Positions 56,912 to 64,000 of a stretch of DNA of 64,000 nt are shown here, in pieces (position 1 is the stretch's first letter; each line of letters starts with the position of its first letter). Position numbers and translations under genes: made by a program. The stretch comes from Tipula vernalis (lineage: Eukaryota > Arthropoda > Insecta > Diptera > Tipulidae): positions 141,650,577 through 141,714,576 of the forward strand of contig OY282558.1 of the NCBI GenBank assembly GCA_958295665.1, in the 5' to 3' direction. The notes under the pieces are model-generated. The model saw only the letters and a program-made list of their open reading frames with translations, was not told the DNA's origin and ran no database searches.

Positions 56912-58135
56912 CCGTATGTATATTATGACAAATATTCAGAAATGCGCAATACAATGAACGTTCTGTTCATATTGTGATCAAAGCAAAACGATGCAACGAC
57001 AGCAAGTCGTTTTTTTTTATTTTTTTTCAAATTAGTATTGAGGGTAAAAAAAAATTTGTTCTCAAATAATCATTAAAGAGTCTTGTAGAAAATTTACTCA
57101 AATGTTTAAGACTGCCCTAAAATTTGCTGTGCAATCATTGGTTGCTGAGTTATCGATAATTAAAATAAAAGGATCTTTATTCATACAAAGTCAGATATCT
57201 CAGCAAACAGTTGACGTAGAGAGACCAAAAATAAATTAAATTGAAGCTTAATTAACAAGCTAACTGACCTATGATATTGGTTTAACTTGAAAGATATTTC
57301 CCGAGCCCGTGGGTCCTTAAAAAAAAGTTGGAAGATTTTTTTCTCGCGCTATTTCTTATGATTGTGTGATAATGGCATCTCACAAAAATTGTCTGCTCAA
57401 AAATCTCAAAACTAGAGATTTGAAGCTTTAAATGTTTTTCTTTTCATCTCGGTACGACCGTTTTTCACAAAGATACACTACCGTGCTGAATAAGAAAGCG
57501 GTAACTAAAAAAAAAATCAACTTTTTGTTTTTTATAGCTTTGGATAGTTCGTAGTAAAAGTCATCTTTTGAAATTAACAGAAAAGCGGTGTCTCAATTAG
57601 AAAATGCCAAAAAACAATAAGAACCAATTGCGTATCTCAATTTTCAAACATTAATCTAAGCAAAATGGCGTATCTACAATTTAGTAAGCTTAGAAGCCGT
57701 AATTCAATAAATGGCTATATCGTAAATCAAAAATAGTTAACAATAACAGCGTTAACTTTTCCATCCTGTGAGATGCGCTTTTCTCATTAAGAAAAACATA
57801 GTTACCGCTCGAATCAGCATTAATTTCAACATTATTTAAATAGTTCTACCAAGCAATACAGCGGTACTTTTCTGAGCCAAGAGAATATATAAGATATAAT
57901 ATATAAGATATATAATAATGGCGCTGTAGATAAAGTATTCCGTTCAGGGCAATCTATAGATTGCGATAGTTTAATTCAACGTTTCAATTTTCGCAATGTT
58001 ATAGTTTATAACGCAAAGCATTCCACTCTGGAACAGTTAGAAAATTAAAGTAGTTATTCGTTCGAAGTATTTCATTCCGTTTTTCGAAATATTTCATTTC
58101 CGTTCCACCATACGCTATAATTCTTAAAAAGAATA
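56912..58135. other. Non-coding stretch with an inverted-repeat pair
   Basis: No gene. An inverted pair at 57483-57507 and 57799-57820 suggests a small MITE. The last 200 bp lead into the Gag gene and should contain the 5' untranslated region of that element, but no LTR or primer site is recognisable. Confidence 0.4.
57483..57820. mobile_element. Possible MITE, about 338 bp
   Basis: The left end GTGCTGAATAAGAAAGCGGT and the right end, in reverse ATGCTGATTCGAGCGGTAAC, share TGCTGA and GCGGTAACTA with a 3-base gap. No target duplication is obvious and no coding sequence is present, so the call is tentative. Confidence 0.4.
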
Positions 58136-59554
58136 ATGTATAATCTGACACAAATCCAAGATTTAGTCGAGGAACGTGTTCCCTTATTTTATGGCCAAGC
58201 TGAGGTCGATCCCAGCGAGGTTAATTTCTTTGTGGACGCATGCAAATGCATCGAGAGACAATTTTTGGGAAAGCCACAACAGCTCGCAACCTTATTAGAA
58301 GAAATCCGGTTTCGACTCCGTGGAAGGGCGTATACATTGCTCAGAGGTATCCAACTAGAAGATCTCGAAGATTTGTATCATCAATTAACAGAAAAGTTTT
58401 TGCCCGCCCACACGGTAGAAACACTGCGATACAGATTTAAGTATGCCAGACAGGGCAAATCAGAGAGCTGTGCAGATTTTGGTAATCGAGTACAGAATTA
58501 TGCATTGGATTATGAAGCAGGAGTCCGTACCAAATATGGTGAGGCGAATGCAATCCCGAAACCCCTTGTAGCCACATTAGAACAGGAAGTTTTCATTTGT
58601 GGTTTACACAACGAAGCCATCCGAACAAGCCTGTCAATGACCACAGGGAAATCCCTGAAAGAACTTATTGAAATGGCAGATAGAGTAGAGCGTCAGCTTG
58701 GTTGGTCCAGAACAATAGAGACTGGCAACCAAGGGGATACACTAACAAAGTGCCAGCTTTGTAACAAAACAGGCCACAGTGCGAAGATATGCCGAACCAA
58801 TACCTTGACACATGCAAGAAGGGAAACTTTAAGTCCAACGTTGACATGCAGGTATTGCAAAGGTTTCGGACATGTCTTAGAGAACTGTATCGCCAGAAAT
58901 GCTGCAAATCTAAGGTACAGAAGGTTACAATCCGAAGCGAAACTCTACGAGCCACAGTTTCCAGTTAAGAACCAATCCATAAATCACCAAACCTTCCAAC
59001 AAACTAATGAACAACGAAATTACCAGTCAAATTGGGTACAGCACAATCTCGAGCCACGTAGGAGCACAAGTAACAGTCCAATCAAACAAAATTATTATCA
59101 ACCTCCAGTAACAACGTCACAATCCACAGTTAAAAAGAGAAAACTGATGACTAACCTGAATAGGAGTCATCAGAGTTACCAGAGAGATCCGAAAATCATA
59201 CATTTGTCCAACGATTGGCAGAAAGAAAACATTATCTACGTAGAAGACGTTTACAAACACTCCATTCTTCACCACGAAAACGAAGAAAACACATGTCAAA
59301 CGAGTCCATTTCCAGAAAATACATTCATCAATATTAATAACATAAATCAACTGAGTTCCACCTCAGTAATCCAAACCAAACAAACGAGTTCCGCCTCGAT
59401 CAATCCGCCGAGTTATATCTCGAGCGATAATATTAATCAACTGAGTTCCGCCTCAGAAATCCAAACCAAACAAACGAGTTCCGCCTCGATCAATCCGTCG
59501 AGTTCTATCTCGAGCGATAATATTAATCAACTGAGTTCCCACTCAGTAATCTAA
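58136..59554 (+). CDS. Gag-like protein with two CCHC zinc knuckles, 472 codons
   Basis: An uninterrupted frame. Residues about 1-200 resemble a retrotransposon capsid: PLFYGQAEVDPSEVNFFVDA, CKCIERQFLGK, LLEEIRFRLRGRAYTLL, LYHQLTEKFLPAHTVETLRY and SLKELIEMADRVERQLGW. Two zinc knuckles follow at about 209-222 (CQLCNKTGHSAKIC) and 240-253 (CRYCKGFGHVLENC), both with intact ligands. Then comes a polar Asn/Gln-rich region and the start of a Ser-rich repeat (NINQLSSASEIQTKQTSSAS), where a TAA ends the frame at 59554. Reading past it in the same phase the repeat continues for another 1.1 kb, so the stop is probably a mutation. No protease or RT was found downstream. It is the best preserved Gag in the window; a domesticated Gag gene or a pol-less LTR element are the alternatives. 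Confidence 0.75.
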   Translation: MYNLTQIQDLVEERVPLFYGQAEVDPSEVNFFVDACKCIERQFLGKPQQLATLLEEIRFRLRGRAYTLLRGIQLEDLEDLYHQLTEKFLPAHTVETLRYRFKYARQGKSESCADFGNRVQNYALDYEAGVRTKYGEANAIPKPLVATLEQEVFICGLHNEAIRTSLSMTTGKSLKELIEMADRVERQLGWSRTIETGNQGDTLTKCQLCNKTGHSAKICRTNTLTHARRETLSPTLTCRYCKGFGHVLENCIARNAANLRYRRLQSEAKLYEPQFPVKNQSINHQTFQQTNEQRNYQSNWVQHNLEPRRSTSNSPIKQNYYQPPVTTSQSTVKKRKLMTNLNRSHQSYQRDPKIIHLSNDWQKENIIYVEDVYKHSILHHENEENTCQTSPFPENTFININNINQLSSTSVIQTKQTSSASINPPSYISSDNINQLSSASEIQTKQTSSASINPSSSISSDNINQLSSHSVI

Positions 59555-59735
59555 AATAAACAGACAAGTACCGCCTCGCTAGTCCCGCCGATTTCTATCT
59601 CGAGCGATAAAACTAATCAACTGAGTTCCACCTCAGTAATCCAAAATAAACAGACGAGTACCGCCTCGCTAGTCCCGCCGAGTTCTATCTCGAGCGATAA
59701 AACTAATCAACTGAGTTCCGCCTCAGAAATCTAAA
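59340..59735 (+). repeat. 90-bp coding tandem repeat (Gag C-terminus)
   Basis: About four and a half units of 90 bp, each with CAACTGAGTTCC, AAACGAGTTCCGCCTCGA and CCGCCGAGTTCTATCTCGAG. In the Gag phase each unit encodes 30 residues (NQLSSASEIQTKQTSSASIN then PPSYISSDNI). Units are highly similar, with TAA changes at 59552 and 59732. Confidence 0.9.
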
Positions 59736-60660
59736 TAATCCCGCCGAGTACCGTCTCGAGCGTCCAAATAATCCAGCCGAGTTCCGTCTCGTGCGTCAAA
59801 CCAATCCCGCCGAGTACCGCCTCGAGCGTCCAAATAATCCCGCCGAGTTCTATCTCGAGCGTTCAATCAATCCCGCCGAGTTCCGTCTCAAGCGTTCAAA
59901 CAATTCCGCCGAGTACCATCTCGAGCGTTCAAACAATCCCGCCGAGTATCGTCTCGAGCGTCCGAATAATTCCGCCGAGCCCTGTCTCGAGCATCCAAAT
60001 AATACCGCCGAGTACCGCCTCGAGCGTCCAAATAATCCCGCCGAGTTCTATCTCGAGCATTCAATCAATCCCGCCGAGTTCCGTCTCGAGCGTTCAAACA
60101 ATTCCGCCGAGTACCGTCTCGAGCGTTCAAACAATCCCGCCGAGTACCGTCTCGAGCGTCCAAATAATCCCGCCGAGTACCGTCTCGAGCGTCTAACCAA
60201 TCCCGCCGAGTATCGTCTCGAGCGTCAAACCAACCCTGCCGAGTACCGTCTCGAGCATCCAAATAATCCAGCCGAGTACCATCTCGAGCGTTCAAACAAT
60301 CCCGCCGAGTACCGTCTCGAGCGTTCTAACAACCCCGCCGAGTACCGTCTCGAGTGTTCAAACAATTCCGCCGAGTACCTTCTCGAGCGTCCAAGTAATC
60401 CCGCCGAGTTTCATCTCGAGCACTCAAACAGATCAACTGAGCTCCGCTTCAGAAGCCAAAATAACCCCGCCGAGTTCCGTCTCGAGCGTCCAAATAATCC
60501 CGCCGAGTTTCATCTCGAGCACTCAAACAGATCAACTGAGTTCCGCCTCAGAAGCCAAAATAATCCCGCCGAGTTCCGTCTCGAGCGTCCAAATAATCCC
60601 GCCGAGTTTCATCTCGAGCGCTCAAATAAATCAGCTGAGTTCCGCCTCAGAAATTCAAGA
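59736..60660 (+). repeat. 33-bp coding minisatellite, about 26-28 units
   Basis: The unit AATCCCGCCGAGTACCGTCT then CGAGCGTTCAAAC is repeated without gaps; many copies contain CTCGAG. In the Gag phase it gives the 11-residue QTIPPSTVSSV; in the next phase it is also open for 291 codons as PAEYRLERSNN repeats. Near the end (60420-60640) segments of the 90-bp repeat (CAACTGAGTTCCGCCTCAGA) alternate with 33-bp units, showing that the 33-bp unit was derived from the 90-bp one. Confidence 0.93.
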
Positions 60661-61219
60661 AAATAAAACGAGTTCCGCCTCGATCAATCTGCCGAGTCCC
60701 GTCTCGAGCAATAACCATTTAAACGAACCAATGGGTTCAAAAGAAAATAATACAATCTCGGATAATCCATCGCCAAAGAGCATTGTAGCCAAAAAAGAAA
60801 TCGATCCATTGAGTACAGTCTCAATTAATCAACCGATTGCCAATCGAAAAATCAGATTGTTGTACCAGATTCTCAATTATTAATTAACTCAGTCGCCGCT
60901 ACAATACCAAACCACAAACCTACACGAATCGGTAATACAGTCCCAGCAAATATATCAGAAAACACGAAAATTTTATCCACAACCGAGACAACCCCGGTAA
61001 CACGAGATGACAATTTTCTTTGTAGCATAGAGCACAAAATAGACCAGTTATCCGGCATTAATATACTAGAAAACCTATTATATCCGATACAACGTGTACA
61101 AGATCCGGCACAACGTGCACTTCAAAAAGCCCATGTTGCTATGATCAAAACCATATGCCCAACTATAAAACCAGAAAAAAAGAAGTCAAGCCACAATACA
61201 TCCATAATTTTAACATAAA
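60661..61219 (+). pseudogene. C-terminal region of the Gag-like protein after the minisatellite
   Basis: The Gag phase continues beyond the repeats as LNEPMGSKENNTISDNPSPK then VAKKEIDPLSTVSINQPIA to a stop near 60880. In another phase, from 60859, an open stretch of 120 codons reads VVPDSQLLINSVAATIPNHK, TVPANISENTKILSTTETTP, then EHKIDQLSGINILENLLYPI and QRVQDPAQRALQKAHVAMIK, ending at 61217-61219. The good coding look of this part and its Ser/Thr-rich to helical change suggest that it is the true C-terminus, reached after one frameshift. I recognise no domain in it, neither a protease nor an envelope. Confidence 0.45.
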
Positions 61220-63100
61220 ATCAAATAAATCCATTATTTCAACCCAGTCCCTGGAAATTATTTATTGGATAACAATCGAAATAAAAAAAATTTGTTTTAA
61301 TTAAATTAGTTTCTGCTCATATCATTTCATGCATATGTTTACCGAATTAATCACCACAAACTTATCTCAAGTCATGAACAAAGCCAGGCTTCTATTCTTG
61401 TTTACTTGTCTCACTAATGTAACCACCAGAAATGTACCAAGCGTTCTCACACAACATGTCTTACGGAATAGTTTTCTTTATCTTCTTATCAGGTTTAAAC
61501 CCAAAATAAAAAATTTATCCAATCGAATATACTTTGACAATATTAGTCGTGTTGAACGGTATTGTCAACATTGTCAATATCACATCAAATGTGGAAGTAT
61601 AAGGAAAAACTTTTTCCCTCTTGTCTTAAACTACTAACAAACATGAGGAAAGAAGAAGATTAATTTGGCATGAACAACATTCAACATTTTATTAACAAAA
61701 ACTAGAATAAAATATTCGCATAATTACAAAACAGAAATTCGTTTCAAGTTCATTCACATAAGTAGTCTAGGTTAAGGCAAATTCTGAGGAATTTTCGATA
61801 AAAAGTCTATGACTTACATATGAGTATATTTAAAAAATAAAAAAAAAAAAATGGAAATATTAAAATCATAACGAAATCATATTACAGACAAAAGTGTAAG
61901 AAAAACAAACAAAATATTTTAGAATACCAAAATGAATAAAATATTACCTCAATAAGTCTAGAATTTAAGTAATTAAAAAGAAAATTTTTGAAGTTAAAAA
62001 TTATAGAAAGTCTATTTAAAATTTTGAACGGAAGTAAGATTAAATAAATTTTTAGTATAAGAAAAAATTTTCATATTACAAAAAAAAATACAATAAATAA
62101 CAAAATGTATATGTGTATACAAATAATAAGTCAAATCTTTCTTAAAATCACGAATTTTTTTTATATATGAAGTCCGTAGTAAAAAGTGTCAAATTATAAA
62201 ACAAACCTTTATTTTCAAATTCATTCATTGTACGTTTAATTTGGTATAAGTTAACCAAGGTTAGGATAAAAATAAAAACATTTTGTCATAGTAGATTAAG
62301 AATAGTAAATTCAACATAAACAAACTAAACATTGTAACTGGGAAATCAAAGACGAGAGAGAAGCAGTAACCACAACAGTCAACTAAGCGAAAAGATTTCA
62401 AATCAAGTTTACCAAGTTTCATTAAACCCATATAACATCCATCATGACTCACCACAAATTTTCTAAACTTCGAAGGACGTTGAAATCAACCCATACAGAA
62501 TAACACAGTAAATCGGCCACACAAGATATACGTAATTGAGCAAATGACCATTAATTACACAAAAGTATATGTATATTCCAACCTCCCCAAATGGAGATTG
62601 TTCATTTGACAAAATAACATATCATCATCCGGCCACCAAAAGAAACAACGAGAGTTCTCACAAAAAGATGGCAAATGAAGACATCACCACTAGCCTTCAA
62701 GTATATTAAAACCACTGCTGAAGAAGCAAGATATGATGTTACGCGGGAAATACTAAGCAGATAATCAGTATCGCAACCAAATCAATGTGGCAGAAGACAA
62801 ATCCAGGAAATCCAAGATGAGAAACTTCCAAAATGTTATGTAATAAATGAAAAACTTGTAAATAATACGAAATCCGAGTAACGTTAAACGAAGATGACTA
62901 GCCAGTAGCAGATCAAGGTGAATAGTGAAGCAGCCACGTGAGCCCAGTTCAGCAAAATAGGAAATAAAATCAATACGTAAATTGTAATATTAGAATATTA
63001 AGTCCTAAACATTAGATATACGAGTACATGTAATCTTATTCCTAACTATATGTTCCATACGATTTTTCCTTCAGAAAAATCTTCATATGAAGGGAAGGTA
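61220..63100. other. 1.9 kb between Gag and the LTR, no pol seen
   Basis: Frames at 61329-61637 and 62261-62455 (minus) have no recognisable motif. No DTG protease, no RT palm motif and no integrase signature was found in any phase. A purine-rich GAAGGGAAGG at 63090-63098 could be the polypurine tract of an LTR element. Confidence 0.5.
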
Positions 63101-64000
63101 TGTTGTGAATCACTCACAACATTTTATCCGAATTGTGAACCATGCACGCAAAATTAATATGTATTGTAGACCATGCGCACATATAATTATCATGACATTT
63201 AGGCGCTAAGAAAAACTCCATATGAAAATATTAATTGTATAATTCACATAACTGTAGGAGTTAGAAAAAAATATCAAGAAATTAAGTGATTGAACTTAAG
63301 AAAATGCGATAAGACAAAGAACAACAAATTTATCGAGAAACACAAAATGCTTAGTAGTTATAAAAAATAGTTCAACACAACAATGTATCAAATAACTTTA
63401 AACAATGGAAATTTATAAATTTATGAAAAGTGCAAACTTCGAAAATTGTAATAAGCATGCTGAAATAAGAGTAAATGACTTTTGTAGTATTACAACAATA
63501 GTTATATGTATGTAGCAATATTGTTGTTTGTGTAAAACATTACACACCTTTTCAGTATATAAGAACATGGAATTTTAACCAAATTATGAATTGTATTTTC
63601 TAAGCTCGTGAAGCAAACACAGTATATTTTAAAATAATTGTATCTTCGAACTTATCCAGAAAACATTAAAATTGTAATTGTAGTTTTCAACTTGTAAACG
63701 TAAATAATAAATAAAAGAATAATAAATTCAAATCAGACAAAATAAAACCCAGCGTTTCCATAATATAAATCCAGGGAATAATCCAGCAACAAGATCCAGT
63801 TGAATTGTAAGTATTCCAGCTACTAACCATTACGCCCAGGCCTTGATTCAAAGCCGACAAAAGAACATATAAGTGCTACGCACAAGCTTCATTTGTTGGT
63901 TATTGTCCAAGGTATCCGATTAGCACTACTAATACCGTGCCTAACTGGCACTTCTTAATTTACAACGAAAAGTTTGTATAATTCCGGTAATAGCCCCCAC
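63101..64000 (+). mobile_element. Probable 3' LTR start (downstream border not determined)
   Basis: TGTTGTGAATCACTCACAAC follows a polypurine-like AAGGGAAGGTA and itself forms an inverted pair (TGTTGTGA/CTCACAACA). About 455 bp further is a promoter-like TATATAAG (63556-63563) and near 63700 a cluster of AATAAA signals, the order expected of U3-R-U5. The downstream border is not recognisable before the window ends and no partner LTR was found upstream of the Gag gene. Confidence 0.45.

Noticed and set aside
60065..60295. Minus-strand DARDGTRRDCLN repeat frame
   Set aside because: Complement of the same 33-bp array, no independent evidence.
59791..60666. 291-codon frame PAEYRLERSNN as a separate repeat protein
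   Set aside because: It is a by-product of a 33-bp array that is open in more than one frame; the phase continuous with the Gag upstream is a different one.

Overview
The window looks like arthropod nuclear DNA, most likely from a dipteran such as a true fruit fly, though the species cannot be fixed from the sequence. It is strongly AT-rich, has short spliceosomal introns of about 60-70 bp with GTAAGT/TTTTAG-type borders, no bacterial gene organisation, and is built almost wholly from decayed transposable elements (TEs). I see no confident host gene. The best host-like candidates are a 121-bp exon at 28880-29000 and a 72-codon membrane ORF at 5293-5511, both weak.

Layout, 0-17 kb: 3' end of a LINE (1-458); a MITE (1140-1475) beside a BEL/Pao gag-protease remnant (1488-2450); a (TA)n microsatellite (3181-3298); a nearly complete pogo/Tigger element (6148-8434); a Tc1/mariner fragment (8603-8869); an unusual two-gene locus (8906-12034) followed by a second uncharacterised insect repeat-protein family (12031-12760); and a Ty3/gypsy-type element on the minus strand with a 184-bp LTR, a candidate primer-binding site and gag (15019 down to 12885).

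17-41 kb: a two-ORF LINE with a DUF4780-like ORF1 and an endonuclease/RT/RNase H ORF2 (17480-21925); an hAT element with a perfect 8-bp target duplication (24344-26224); several degenerate 9-bp satellite blocks; large palindromes; a minus-strand LINE fragment (31755-31440); a dispersed repeat with a central minisatellite (32120-32960; inverted second copy 48775-49300); a Penelope-like GIY-YIG fragment (39230-39320); and a fold-back MITE (39822-40023).

41-64 kb: an LTR element whose Gag starts with a SAP motif and which carries three LTRs in mixed orientation (41588-45620); a head-to-head gypsy integrase remnant (47185-48024); a truncated second copy of the 17.5-kb LINE (50809-51055); a Harbinger-like MITE (51417-51841); a gypsy Gag/RT scrap (52130-52650) abutting a THAP-domain P-element transposase relic (54924-52655) that was itself split by a tRNA-derived SINE (54457-54825); a CACTG-ended element holding a tiny two-exon gene (55083-56909); and a pol-less Gag whose C-terminal half is a 90-bp/33-bp coding minisatellite (58136-61219), followed by an LTR start at 63101.

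The genes do not form a pathway. They record successive insertions. The strongest candidate for something undescribed is 8.9-12.0 kb: an intron-bearing accessory gene directly upstream of a double-C2H2-finger, transposase-like protein, which may be the two genes of one unnamed DNA transposon. All family assignments are by eye; no database search was possible.
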